A stretch of 64,000 nt of DNA from Methylobacterium thuringiense (GTDB taxonomy: Bacteria > Pseudomonadota > Alphaproteobacteria > Rhizobiales > Beijerinckiaceae): contig NZ_BPRA01000002.1 in the NCBI RefSeq assembly GCF_022179645.1, positions 124,001 to 188,000 of the forward strand. The letters run 5' to 3'. The position numbers and the translations under genes were made by a program. Shown one piece after another: positions 52,726-61,880 of the stretch. Positions within the stretch are counted from its first letter, which is position 1; the number at the start of each line of letters is the position of its first letter. Under the pieces are notes generated by a model. The model was not told the DNA's origin and ran no database searches. It was given only the letters and a program-made list of their open reading frames with translations.

Positions 52726-52948
52726 CGTAGATCTGATCGCGGGCCGGGGCCTTTCCGTTCTCATCGGTCAGATTCATCAACGGCCCAGCCAAGAAACGCT
52801 GGATCGCTTCGAGTTGCGTAAGCGGCCGGCCCACCCGCGATTCCACGGCTTCCGCCACGAACCGCGATAAACTCTTGCCGTCGCGCGCAGCCGCAACGCG
52901 CGCACGCTGCAGGAGCGCGGCATCCATCGTCACGGTCACGTTCTTCAT
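52715..52948 (-). CDS. Ribbon-helix-helix antitoxin
   Basis: 77 aa. MKNVTVTMDAALLQRARVAA is the ribbon and first helix; DGKSLSRFVAEAVES is the second. The Asp-rich end (ARDQIYDDD) would contact the PIN toxin. GGAGGCGG precedes the ATG. It probably binds its own promoter, as is usual for these modules. Confidence 0.83.
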   Translation of the reverse strand: MKNVTVTMDAALLQRARVAAARDGKSLSRFVAEAVESRVGRPLTQLEAIQRFLAGPLMNLTDENGKAPARDQIYDDD

Positions 52949-52991
52949 CGCCGCCTCCTGACGACCGATATCGTGTTCCCGTGTTTTCGTG

Positions 52992-53612
52992 TCAATCGCC
53001 GGTCTTGGCAGGCCTGCCCGGCGGCTTCACGTCGGCCCAGCCGCGGCCGACCATGGCGAGGTGCACCTTGTTCTGAAAGCTCTCGTTTTCGCCCGCGGCG
53101 ACGATTGCGGCGTTGTCGGCGACCGCCCGGCAGAGGTCCTCGACCCAGGGTTCTTCCGACTTGGCGAAGTCGTTGAGCACGAAGGCGTGGACCAGTGCCT
53201 TGTCGCCGGGATGGCCGATGCCGATGCGCACGCGGCGATACTCGTTTCCGCAGCAGGCCGTGATCGAGCGCAGCCCATTGTGGCCGGCATTGCCGCCGCC
53301 CTTCTTCACGCGGAGCTTGGCGGGGGTGAGGTCGAGTTCGTCATGGAGGACGATCACGTCCTCCAGCGCGACCTTGTAGAAGCGCTGCGCCTCGCCGACC
53401 GAACGACCGGAGTCGTTCATGAAGGTAAGAGGCTTGAGCAGGATGGCGCGTTCCGTGCCGAGCACGACTTCCGCCGCCTCGCCCTGGAAGCGCCGCCGGA
53501 ACGGGCTCGCGCGGTGTACGCGGGCGATCTCGTCGACCGCGAGGAAGCCGATGTTGTGCCGGTTCTTCGCGTAGCGGGCGCCCGGATTGCCCAAGCCGAC
53601 GATGAGCCGCAT
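52992..53612 (-). CDS. pth: Peptidyl-tRNA hydrolase
   Basis: 206 aa. It frees tRNA from dropped-off peptidyl-tRNA. [19 protein letters not shown] with the catalytic His, [33 protein letters not shown] and [12 protein letters not shown] are all present. It follows rplY in the same direction, with a terminator between. Confidence 0.96.
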   Translation of the reverse strand: MRLIVGLGNPGARYAKNRHNIGFLAVDEIARVHRASPFRRRFQGEAAEVVLGTERAILLKPLTFMNDSGRSVGEAQRFYKVALEDVIVLHDELDLTPAKLRVKKGGGNAGHNGLRSITACCGNEYRRVRIGIGHPGDKALVHAFVLNDFAKSEEPWVEDLCRAVADNAAIVAAGENESFQNKVHLAMVGRGWADVKPPGRPAKTGD

Positions 53613-53631
53613 GGCCTGCCAGTCTCGAAAC

Positions 53632-53660
53632 GAAAAGGCCCCGGCTGATTGAGCCGGGGC
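53632..53660 (-). terminator. Terminator between rplY and pth
   Basis: Stem GCCCCGGCT/AGCCGGGGC (53638-53646 and 53652-53660) followed on the minus strand by CTTTTCG. It lies about 45 bases after the rplY stop. Confidence 0.75.
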
Positions 53661-53702
53661 TGGTGTCGGAGGTCGTGGAGAAGGGCGCAGAGCGCCCAGC
53701 CC

Positions 53703-54404
53703 TCACTCCTTGTCGTCGGACTTCTTCTCGTCGTCCGCGGCGTCGGCGGCTTCCGCCTCTTCCTCGGCCTTCTCCTCGGCAGCCTCGTTGGACTGAGCCT
53801 CGGCAATCGCAGCCTCTTCGGCCTCGACCTCGGCGCCGAGCACCGTCGGCGGGACGATGTTGGCGATCGAATCGGTGGCCTCGCCGGTGTAGGTGCCGGC
53901 CGGGATCTTGATGTCCGAGACGTGGATCGCGTCGCCGATCTCGCGGCCGGTCAGGTCGATAACGATGGCATCGGGGATCTGGTCGGGCGCGACTTCGAGC
54001 TCGAGGGTGTGCTTCGAGATATTGAGCGTGCCGCCCATCTTCTTGATGCCGGGCGCCGCGTCCTCGTGCTCGAAGTGCACGGGCACTTCCACGGTCACGG
54101 TCTGGCCGGCGACGATGCGCAGGAAGTCGACATGCAGGGGCACGCCGCTGACAGGGTCCAACTGGAAGTCGCGCGGGATCGCGCGGGTCTTCTTGCCGCC
54201 GGCATTGATCTCGAACACGGTGGTCTTGAAGCCGCCGGCGTAGATCAGCGTGCGGGCGCGGATGAGGTCGATGGCGATGGCTTCCGGGTCCTTGCCGGCA
54301 CCGTAGATGACGGCGGGAACCTGGCCCTGGCGACGAACGGCCCGGGCGGCCCCCTTGCCGACCCGGTCGCGTGCCACGGCCTCAAGCGGCTTGATTGCGC
54401 TCAT
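53703..54404 (-). CDS. rplY: Ribosomal protein bL25 (CTC family)
   Basis: 233 aa. Binds 5S rRNA. The N-terminal L25 domain (1-95) has VGKGAARAVRRQGQVPAVIYG, and a TL5/CTC beta domain (about 100-190) follows. A long acidic tail (about 195-233, Glu/Ala/Asp-rich) is usual in Rhizobiales. It starts the rplY-pth series. Confidence 0.95.
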   Translation of the reverse strand: MSAIKPLEAVARDRVGKGAARAVRRQGQVPAVIYGAGKDPEAIAIDLIRARTLIYAGGFKTTVFEINAGGKKTRAIPRDFQLDPVSGVPLHVDFLRIVAGQTVTVEVPVHFEHEDAAPGIKKMGGTLNISKHTLELEVAPDQIPDAIVIDLTGREIGDAIHVSDIKIPAGTYTGEATDSIANIVPPTVLGAEVEAEEAAIAEAQSNEAAEEKAEEEAEAADAADDEKKSDDKE

Positions 54405-54776
54405 GGCGTGATCCTTTTCGATTGCGTGATCCGGGAACGACAAAGGCCGCCCACGATGGACGGCCAGGTAGCGAACCCGGTGCGCCCCTGCCTCCAAGGG
54501 TGTCGGGGGGCGCGTGGAGGCTCATACAGGCGAGGGCCGGCGATGGCAATCCGCGCGCAGGAGCATGCATAACAGCTGCGATGCAGTTTCGCCGTATCCG
54601 CCAGACGGATAGATGCCATTCGCCTTCAAATAATTCGGCGTTACGATGGATTAAAAATGTTTCCAGGCAGTAATAGACAGGCTTTTGAGAAGCCCACGGT
54701 GTCGATTTTTCCTGCTCTCACTTGGAACGAGATGTCCTCCACTTGCGTTTTTTGCCCAAACCAGAGGAGGACGCTC
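54405..54776. other. Divergent gap between rplY and a small exported protein gene
   Basis: 372 bases without a credible gene. It must contain the promoters of rplY and of the plus-strand gene at 54777. The stretch from about 54625 to 54720 is more AT-rich. AGAGGAGG at the right end is the ribosome-binding site of the next gene. Confidence 0.5.
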
Positions 54777-55025
54777 ATGAATCGCATTTCGCTCGCCCTA
54801 CTGACATCCCTCGCCCTGACCGGCGCTGCGTTCGCCGAAGACAAGGCCGCGCAGCCGAATGCGTCGGGCAAGATGATGAAGGCCGAGGACGGCAAGATGA
54901 AGGGGCCGCCGAACGCCGCCGGCTACGAGAAGCGCGAGGGTGACGCGACCGCCACGACGGCGCCTTCGGGCGGTGCGGCGGCTGCAAAGTCGACCGGTGA
55001 GGACAAGAAGGACGGCAAGAAATAA
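54777..55025 (+). CDS. Small exported Lys/Ala-rich protein
   Basis: 82 aa. A signal peptide (RISLALLTSLALTGAAFA) is followed by a low-complexity, disordered, charged tail with PNASGKMMKAEDGKMKGPPNA and a lysine-rich end. The strong AGAGGAGG site and terminator suggest a short, well-expressed mRNA. Function unknown. Confidence 0.68.
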   Translation: MNRISLALLTSLALTGAAFAEDKAAQPNASGKMMKAEDGKMKGPPNAAGYEKREGDATATTAPSGGAAAAKSTGEDKKDGKK

Positions 55026-55054
55026 GATCTGCGGATCAGTCTGTTGTTTCATCG

Positions 55055-55083
55055 AGACCGCCGGGCGATCCCGGCGGTCTTTT
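55055..55083 (+). terminator. Rho-independent terminator
   Basis: Perfect 11-base stem AGACCGCCGGG/CCCGGCGGTCT with a four-base loop, then TTTT. It closes the transcript of the small exported protein gene. Confidence 0.88.
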
Positions 55084-55193
55084 CGTGTGCGGAGCCTGGC
55101 CGCGTAAAACCGGAGACGACGCGACGTCCCTTGCTGGACCGGCACTCTAAGTGCGATGACGGTCGAAACCGATCCCTTCGATAAAGGCCCGCG

Positions 55194-56696
55194 ATGTTCC
55201 CCAAGCCGCATGCCGCGCTCACGCCCAACACCTTCGAGTTCGAGCAGCTGCCGCTGGTCAAGCCCACCGGCTTCCGGGAATACGACGCGCGCTGGCTCTT
55301 CCCGAAAGAGATCAACCTGATGGGCGTTCAGGCGCTCGGTCTCGGCATCGGCACGCTGGTGCATGAGATGGGCGTGCGTCCCGATATCGTCACGGGCCAT
55401 GATTTCCGTTCCTACTCGTCTTCGATCAAGCTCGCGCTGATCGCCGGCATGCAGGCGGCGGGGCTGCGGGTGAAGGATGTCGGGCTGGCGCTCTCGCCGA
55501 TGGCCTATTTCGGCCAGTTTGCCCTCGATTGTCCCTGCGTCGCGATGGTGACGGCCTCGCACAACGACAACGGCTGGACCGGCGTGAAGATGGGCGCCAA
55601 CCGGCCGATGACCTTCGGCCCCGACGAGATGGGTCGGCTGAAGGAGATCGTCTGCGGCGGGACCTATCAGTACCGCGACGGCGGCTCCTACGAGTTCGTC
55701 GAGGGCTTCCTCGACACCTACCTCAACGACCTGAAGAGCCGGGCCAAGCCGATCTCGCGGAAGCTCAAGGTGGTCGCAGCCTGCGGCAACGGTACGGCCG
55801 GCGCCTTCGCGCCGAAGCTGCTCGAAGCGCTCGGCATCGAGGTGGTGCCCCTCGACGTGACGCCGGACTACACCTTCCCGCGCTACAACCCGAACCCCGA
55901 GGACATGGAGATGCTCCATGCCATCGCCCACGCGGTGAAGGAGCATGGCGCCGATGTCGGCCTCGGCTTCGACGGTGACGGCGACCGCTGCGGCGTGGTC
56001 GACAACGAGGGCGAGGAGATCTTTGCCGACAAGATCGGCGTGATGCTCGCCCGCGACCTCTCCAAGCTGCACCCCGGCGCGACCTTCGTGGTCGATGTGA
56101 AGTCGACCGGCCTCTATAATACCGATCCCGAGCTGCAGAAGCAGGCGGTCAAGGCGGATTACTGGAAGACGGGCCACAGCTACATCAAGCGCCGTGTGAA
56201 CGAACTCGGCGCTCTGGCAGGCTTCGAGAAATCCGGGCACTTCTTCTTCAACGAGCCGATCGGCCGCGGCTACGACGACGGGCTGCTGACCGCCATCGCC
56301 GTAATCGAGATGCTCGACCGCAACCCCGACAAGTCGATGGCCGACCTCTACCGGGCTCTGCCGAAGACCTGGGGTTCGCCGACCATGTCGCCGCATTGCG
56401 ACGACGAGCTCAAATACGGCGTCGTCGAAAAGGTCACCGAGCGGTTCCAGAAGATGAAGGAGGCCGGCGAGACCGTCGGCGGCGCCAGGATCACCGACCT
56501 CGTGACCGTCAACGGCGTGCGCGTTTCCACCGAGGACGGCACCTGGGGGCTGGTGCGAGCGTCCTCCAACAAGCCGGAGCTCGTCGTGGTGATCGAGAGC
56601 CCGGTTTCCGAGGCCCGGCTGCACGAGATGTTCAAGGCCGTCGACGGCATCCTGCGCGAGAACGAGGGTATCGGCGCCTACAACCAGACGATCTGA
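55194..56696 (+). CDS. Phosphomannomutase/phosphoglucomutase
   Basis: 500 aa. It interconverts hexose 1- and 6-phosphates for surface polysaccharide synthesis. Phosphoserine S122 in VTASHNDNGWTG, magnesium loop GFDGDGDRCG, sugar loop GFEKSGHFFFNEP and a C-terminal phosphate loop in RASSNKPELVVVIES. The four domains are complete. It stands alone. Confidence 0.93.
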   Translation: MFPKPHAALTPNTFEFEQLPLVKPTGFREYDARWLFPKEINLMGVQALGLGIGTLVHEMGVRPDIVTGHDFRSYSSSIKLALIAGMQAAGLRVKDVGLALSPMAYFGQFALDCPCVAMVTASHNDNGWTGVKMGANRPMTFGPDEMGRLKEIVCGGTYQYRDGGSYEFVEGFLDTYLNDLKSRAKPISRKLKVVAACGNGTAGAFAPKLLEALGIEVVPLDVTPDYTFPRYNPNPEDMEMLHAIAHAVKEHGADVGLGFDGDGDRCGVVDNEGEEIFADKIGVMLARDLSKLHPGATFVVDVKSTGLYNTDPELQKQAVKADYWKTGHSYIKRRVNELGALAGFEKSGHFFFNEPIGRGYDDGLLTAIAVIEMLDRNPDKSMADLYRALPKTWGSPTMSPHCDDELKYGVVEKVTERFQKMKEAGETVGGARITDLVTVNGVRVSTEDGTWGLVRASSNKPELVVVIESPVSEARLHEMFKAVDGILRENEGIGAYNQTI

Positions 56697-56715
56697 TCGG
56701 GCGACCGGCTCGGCT

Positions 56716-57234
56716 TCAGCGTCCGGGAGTGCCGCCGCTTCCGCTGATCGCGAGAGCTCGGCGCTGGTCGGCTTGGCCGCTCACCTCGGAGAACCATTTG
56801 GTCGAATCCCCGAGTTGCGCCGACGGCTGGCAGTTCGGTGTGCAGGAATACGATTCGCGATCGAGCCCGCGCTGTACCGTGATCGTGGATGCCTGGGGGG
56901 CTTCGACGCGGATCAGCGATTCCGCGATCATCGTGCCGCCGGCATCGAGCGCGATGAGGTTCGTCGTGCCGAAGCTCTTGCCGGTGAGGATGAGCACACC
57001 GTTCTTCTGTAGCGATACGTCGGCGATCAGCGGATTACCAACCACCACCGTCTGCGTTTTCTCCGGTAGGCGGATCAGCTTCGCATTGTCGACCATCACC
57101 GGAACCACGGAGGGCACTGCTGAGACCTCCGTCGCGCCGGCGCACTGGCACCATGCTAAGCCGGCGAGCAGTCCGACAGCGAGAACGCGTCCTGCACGCA
57201 CAGATCGATCGGATAGGCTCTTGGCGCTACGCAT
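56716..57234 (-). CDS. Stand-alone secretin N-terminal-domain protein (CpaC/RhcC type)
   Basis: 172 aa from the ATG at 57234; a GTG at 57279 would lengthen it. A signal peptide (LAVGLLAGLAWCQCAGA) is followed by a pilus/secretin N-domain: VMVDNAKLIRLPEKTQTVVVGNPLIADVSL and ILTGKSFGTTNLIALDA. The secretin barrel is missing. A C-terminal part has SCTPNCQPS. Such short forms may bind pilus or secretion parts, but no pilus gene is in the window. Confidence 0.75.
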   Translation of the reverse strand: MRSAKSLSDRSVRAGRVLAVGLLAGLAWCQCAGATEVSAVPSVVPVMVDNAKLIRLPEKTQTVVVGNPLIADVSLQKNGVLILTGKSFGTTNLIALDAGGTMIAESLIRVEAPQASTITVQRGLDRESYSCTPNCQPSAQLGDSTKWFSEVSGQADQRRALAISGSGGTPGR

Positions 57235-57408
57235 GATGCGGTAATTCTCGCTGGCCTTGGCACGGCCGTACGTCCGCACGACGCAGTGTCGTCCGGCGCG
57301 ACATCATTTCCCGGTATTGGTGAAGGAAGCACTAAGGGGAACATCGGGCTGGACACCTGGAGCCCCGGCTGCGTTGGCCTACGAATCCAACGGCGCCCGA
57401 GGCAATCG

Positions 57409-58302
57409 ATGTCCCCGATCCCCCACCCGCTGACGCCCCGCGTCGCCGTCGCCTGCGGCTGCAGGCTGGCGGAGGAGGTGATCTGGGATGCGCGCGCGAA
57501 TGCGTTGATCTGGGTCGACATCGAGAACCCGGCGATCTGGCGGCATTGGCCAGCCACCAATGAAACGCGGCGCGTGGCGGTCGACGAAAAGATCGGCTTT
57601 GCGCTGCTGACGCCCAATCCCGACGTGGTGGTGGCCGGACTCAAATCCGGTGTCGTGCTGCTCGACCTTGTCGACGGCAGGCGCCGGCCAATCGTGAAGC
57701 CCGATCCGCATCCCCAGGGCAACCGCCTCAACAGCGGCAATATCGGCCCCGACGGGGCGCTCTGGTTCGGCAGCATGGACGATGCGGAGCAGGACGACAC
57801 CGGCAGTTTCCACCGCTGGGACGGAGCGACGCTGACGACCTTCGGCGGCAAGGCCGCCGTCACCAACGGCCCGGTCGTGAGCCCGGATGGCTCGCGCGTC
57901 TACAGCATCGACACCGCCCGCGGTTTTGTCCGGGTCCACGATCTCGACGGCGACCGGATCGGTACGCCGCGAACCCTAATTACCTTCGACAAGTCGTGGG
58001 GGCATCCGGACGGGCTCACACTCGACGCCGATGCGCATCTTTGGATCTGTCACTACGGCGGCTCGCGCATCACGCGGTTTACGCCGGAGGGCGAGATCGA
58101 GCGGATCGTTCCAGTGCCGACCGCACTGGTGACGAAATGTGCTTTTGGAGGTCCAAACCTCTCGACACTCTACATCACGACCGCCCTGAGGGATCGCGAC
58201 CCGACGATCGATCCGATGGCCGGTCATCTGTTCATGGTCGAGACGGATTTCTCGGGCTTTCCCGGCAATGTGTTCGAGGCGAGCCGGCGGGGCGTGCCTT
58301 GA
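57409..58302 (+). CDS. SMP-30/gluconolactonase-family protein
   Basis: 297 aa from the ATG at 57409. A six-blade propeller with metal residues: Glu in LAEEVIWDARANALIWVDIE, Asn in RLNSGNIGPDGALWFGSM and Asp in GHPDGLTLDADAHLWI. Sugar lactonases open aldonolactones. No sugar-catabolic genes are nearby, so the substrate is unknown. Confidence 0.88.
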   Translation: MSPIPHPLTPRVAVACGCRLAEEVIWDARANALIWVDIENPAIWRHWPATNETRRVAVDEKIGFALLTPNPDVVVAGLKSGVVLLDLVDGRRRPIVKPDPHPQGNRLNSGNIGPDGALWFGSMDDAEQDDTGSFHRWDGATLTTFGGKAAVTNGPVVSPDGSRVYSIDTARGFVRVHDLDGDRIGTPRTLITFDKSWGHPDGLTLDADAHLWICHYGGSRITRFTPEGEIERIVPVPTALVTKCAFGGPNLSTLYITTALRDRDPTIDPMAGHLFMVETDFSGFPGNVFEASRRGVP

Positions 58303-58481
58303 AGTGTTCAGGGTATCGAGGTGCGCATTCGCACCGCCGCATTTGGTCTCGCGATGCAATAATGAAATTACGGTAAACGACGAAGTCTTCGCGGAACTTA
58401 TCCCCGCAATGCCCGTTGGACCCGTACGGCCGAGCTTTTTGCCCGACGGCCGGACTGGCTCGACCCCTGGGTCGGGAGGCG

Positions 58482-58700
58482 ATGATGCCGCTGTTCGATA
58501 TCAAGACCCTCGACAACGACTTCGCCGGGTCGGCGCTGCTCGCATCCGTGCTCTTCTCGACTCCGCAGGCGAAAGCCGACGCGAGGGCTCGCGGTCGGGA
58601 GCGGTTGGCTGCCGCTGGATCGCTCGCGGAAGCGATGCGGCCGAATACTGCGTCGGGCTGCGGGAGCCGCGCAGACGTGAGAAACGTTCCCGCCGCCTGA
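58482..58700 (+). CDS. Small hypothetical protein
   Basis: 72 aa, GGGAGGC before the paired ATGs. PLFDIKTLDNDFAGSALLASVLFSTPQ at the start, then an Ala/Arg-rich helix. No domain recognised. It is convergent with the next gene (5 bases between stops). The composition is ordinary for coding sequence here but the call is uncertain. Confidence 0.4.
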   Translation: MMPLFDIKTLDNDFAGSALLASVLFSTPQAKADARARGRERLAAAGSLAEAMRPNTASGCGSRADVRNVPAA

Positions 58701-58705
58701 CCCGA

Positions 58706-59509
58706 TTACCAGGTCTGAGGCGTCACGATGCCCTGCTTGGTCACCACGACCCAGGTTCTTCCCCGACGCTCGATCGAATCCACACGGCCGAGGCCCGGTA
58801 TCGAATCACCTGGCGCTACCTCAAGCAGTCGGCGCTTGCGGTCTTCCAACATGGCGATGCCATCGTAGACGTCGCGTAAGGCCCACGCATCCGGCTTCGT
58901 TTCCGTGATGCTGGCGGTCTGCGTCGGCTCGGCCTTCGTTGCCGAAGCTGCAACGACATTGGTCGTTGCAGGCGGCGCTGCGTTGCGTTTGTCGGCCGCT
59001 GACGCGGACGGCGCGAGCGGCGCATCCTGAGCCCGCTCCGAATGCGCGACCTTTTCGGCCAGGGAGTTGAATCTCTTATCGAGGCCCTGTTCCAAACGTT
59101 CGATCCGGTCGGTCAGCCCCGGGCCGATCGATCTCATCTCGGTTTGGGCGGCAGCGGTCGATCCGCCCAAGGATGCGAGCGTCTTCGAAAGGCGCTCGAT
59201 CTCGGAATTCAAGTGGCTGGCCTGTGTCCGGCCGGCGTCCAGCCCTGCTTCGATCCTGGCCAGGGTTTCCCCGGAATGCTCGCGTGGAGCCGCGAGGAGG
59301 CCGAAGCCGGTGCCGATGACGAGGGATACCGTCATGGCCGCCACAAGGCGCATATCGGCGCCCGGCCACGACCGACCGGTCGGTGCGGCTGCCGCCGGTG
59401 ATTGCTCGGCCTTGCCGTCGACGGCCTTTCTCAGCAAATCCGCAGGTGAGGACGTCGTCGCGCCGACGCCCTTTTTTTCGACCTGCGCGCTCTCGACCGA
59501 TCCCGTCAT
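58706..59509 (-). CDS. Membrane-anchored coiled-coil protein, conserved hypothetical
   Basis: 267 aa. A cytoplasmic N-terminus of about 50 residues leads to one membrane helix (about 55-73, VAAMTVSLVIGTGFGLL). Then comes a coiled coil (about 80-145), an Ala/Thr-rich linker and a compact end with GDSIPGLGRVDSIERRGRTWVVVTKQG. Proteins with this layout occur in Rhizobiales without known role. A periplasmic or envelope function is likely. Confidence 0.72.
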   Translation of the reverse strand: MTGSVESAQVEKKGVGATTSSPADLLRKAVDGKAEQSPAAAAPTGRSWPGADMRLVAAMTVSLVIGTGFGLLAAPREHSGETLARIEAGLDAGRTQASHLNSEIERLSKTLASLGGSTAAAQTEMRSIGPGLTDRIERLEQGLDKRFNSLAEKVAHSERAQDAPLAPSASAADKRNAAPPATTNVVAASATKAEPTQTASITETKPDAWALRDVYDGIAMLEDRKRRLLEVAPGDSIPGLGRVDSIERRGRTWVVVTKQGIVTPQTW

Positions 59510-59577
59510 GGCCCAGCATCCCGATTGTCTCAGGAAGCTTTGATTAAGGACGTTTGTTTACCGAAGGGTTACCGCGT

Positions 59578-61680
59578 TTATGCCGCGTCCTGCGCCAAGC
59601 CGCGCTTCTTGAGCAGCGGTCCGGTACTCGGCAGGCGGCCGCGGAATGCCGTGTACGCCTCCCGCGGGTCGCGGAGATTGCCCGCGCCGTAGACGAAGCG
59701 GCGAAGCCTCGCAGCCGTCTCCGGATCGAAGATGTCGCCGGCCTCGCGAAAGGCATCGAAGGCGTCGGCGTCCAGCACCTCCGACCAGATGTAGCTGTAG
59801 TAGCCCGCTGCGTAGCCGTCGCCGGAGAAGATGTGCGCGAAGTGCGGCGCGCGATGCCGCATGGAAATCTCGGCAGGCATGGCGATCCGCCTGAGCGCAT
59901 TCGCTTCGAAGGCGATGACGTCGAGACCGCTCTCGCCGGCTGACGACAGGTGCAACGTCATGTCGATGATGGCAGATGCCGCATACTCTATCGTGGCGAA
60001 GCCCTGGTTGAAGGTGCGGGCCGCGAGCAGGCGGTTCAGCAACTCCTCCGGCATCGGCTCACCGGTGCGGTAGTGGCGCGCGTGACGGCGCAGCACCTCG
60101 GGCTGCTCGAGCCAGTGTTCGTAAAGCTGAGACGGCAACTCGACGAAATCACCCGAGACGGCGGTGCCGGAGAGCAATGGATAGGTCACATCGGACAGGA
60201 GCCCGTGCAGGGCGTGGCCGAACTCGTGAAAGAGCGTGCGGGCATCGTCGAAGGAGAGCAGCGTCGGCTCGCCCCGTGGTGCCTTGGCGAAGTTCATCAC
60301 GTTGACGATGATCGGCTTGATGTCGCCGACAAGCCGCTCCTGCGAGCGAAAGGCGCTCATCCATGCGCCGCTGCGCTTCGAGCTTCGAGCGAAGTAATCG
60401 CCGAGAAACAGCCCGACCGGCGAACCATCCGCATTGGTGACCGCCCAGGCCCGTACATCCGAATGATAGCGCGGCACGTCGCCGACCTCCTCGAACCGGA
60501 GGCCGAAAAGCCTGGAAGCCGTGTCGAACGAGGCCTGGATCACGCCTTCGAGCGAGAGGTATGGTTTGATCTCGGACTCGTCGAGATCATGCTCGGCGCG
60601 TCTGAGCTTTTCGGCATAATGGCGCCAATCATGCGCCTGGAGAGCGAAGTTGCCGCCCTCGGCCTGGACCAGCGCCTGTAGCTGGTCCCGCTCCTTCCCG
60701 GCGCGTTGCCGGGCCGGTGCCCAGACCTCACGCAACAGGTCCATTGCGGCCTCGGGCGAGCCGGCCATCGTGTCATCGAGCTTGAAGTGCGCGAAACTGT
60801 CGTATCCGAGGAGCCGCGCCCGTTCCGCCCTCAACGCGACGATCTCGGCGATGATCGTGCGGTTGTCGGTATCTCCGCCGCCCTCGCCCCGTCGAGTCCA
60901 GGCTTCGTAGGCCCGCTCGCGCAGATCGCGGCGCGTCGAGAATACCAGGAATGGCTCGATCAACGAGCGAGACAGGGTGATGACATGCCCGTGCTTGCCA
61001 CCGCGCTCTTCCGCGGCTTCGGCCGCAGCCTCCCGTAGGAACGGCGGCAGGCCGGCGAGGTCGTCCTCACCCTCCAGAGGCATGGTGAAGCTGCTTTCGT
61101 CAGCCAGCAGGTTCTGGCTGAATCGGGTGCCGAGTTCCGCCATGCGACTGGCAATCTCCGCGACCCGTTCCTTGGCTTCCTGACCGAGGTCTGCACCGGC
61201 GCGACGGAAGCGGGTGCGGTAGCGGTCGAGTACGCGCCGCTCCTCCGTTCCGAGGTTTTCGGCGTCGGCATCGACCTGTGAGATCCGGGCCCAGAGAGCG
61301 GAATCGAGGTAGATCGCACTGCCATGACGGGCGAGTTTCGGCCCAATCTCGCGCTCGATCGCCTGGAGATCCGGATTTGTGTTGCTGCCCGTCAAATTGA
61401 AAAAGGTCGAAGCGACGCGATCGAGATTCTGACCCGCGCGCTCCATTGCGGCGACTGTGTTCTCGAAGGTCGGCAACCGGCCGTCGCCCGCGATCGCTGC
61501 GATCTCGTGCCGATGTTCGGCGAGTGCCTTGGTGAAAGCCGGCCCGAAATGCGTCGGCACGATCCGTTCGAACGGGGGCAGGCCATGGGGCGTCGACCAG
61601 ACTGCTTCGTCGAACGGATTGGCGCCCGCGGCGCCATGAGCCGCTTTCAGGGCGGGCGCGTGCGGGGTTTCGATAGTCAT
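59578..61680 (-). CDS. M3-family peptidyl-dipeptidase (Dcp-like)
   Basis: 700 aa from the ATG at 61680, with GAGGACG before it; an upstream ATG has no such site. Zinc metallopeptidase that removes dipeptides or cleaves oligopeptides. The HEFGH motif is at 485-489 in TLFHEFGHALHG, with the third ligand Glu in the usual later helix (FVELPSQLYEHW). Typical length for Dcp/oligopeptidase A. No signal peptide, so cytoplasmic. Confidence 0.93.
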   Translation of the reverse strand: MTIETPHAPALKAAHGAAGANPFDEAVWSTPHGLPPFERIVPTHFGPAFTKALAEHRHEIAAIAGDGRLPTFENTVAAMERAGQNLDRVASTFFNLTGSNTNPDLQAIEREIGPKLARHGSAIYLDSALWARISQVDADAENLGTEERRVLDRYRTRFRRAGADLGQEAKERVAEIASRMAELGTRFSQNLLADESSFTMPLEGEDDLAGLPPFLREAAAEAAEERGGKHGHVITLSRSLIEPFLVFSTRRDLRERAYEAWTRRGEGGGDTDNRTIIAEIVALRAERARLLGYDSFAHFKLDDTMAGSPEAAMDLLREVWAPARQRAGKERDQLQALVQAEGGNFALQAHDWRHYAEKLRRAEHDLDESEIKPYLSLEGVIQASFDTASRLFGLRFEEVGDVPRYHSDVRAWAVTNADGSPVGLFLGDYFARSSKRSGAWMSAFRSQERLVGDIKPIIVNVMNFAKAPRGEPTLLSFDDARTLFHEFGHALHGLLSDVTYPLLSGTAVSGDFVELPSQLYEHWLEQPEVLRRHARHYRTGEPMPEELLNRLLAARTFNQGFATIEYAASAIIDMTLHLSSAGESGLDVIAFEANALRRIAMPAEISMRHRAPHFAHIFSGDGYAAGYYSYIWSEVLDADAFDAFREAGDIFDPETAARLRRFVYGAGNLRDPREAYTAFRGRLPSTGPLLKKRGLAQDAA

Positions 61681-61880
61681 CGACGTCCTCGTCTTCGGCA
61701 TTTCGGATGACGTGGACCATAGGCGGCGCATGCAGGCTGCGCAAAGCGCAGGTAGCGGCTGGCGCCGAGGCGAATGCCGGCAGGCGTGATGTTCCTGTCA
61801 TAGGCGCGCGGAGGAAATGGCCCGATCATCGCGCCCAGCGGTCGCGGAACCCGCGCGGTAGCGATCACCGGACAGTACGG

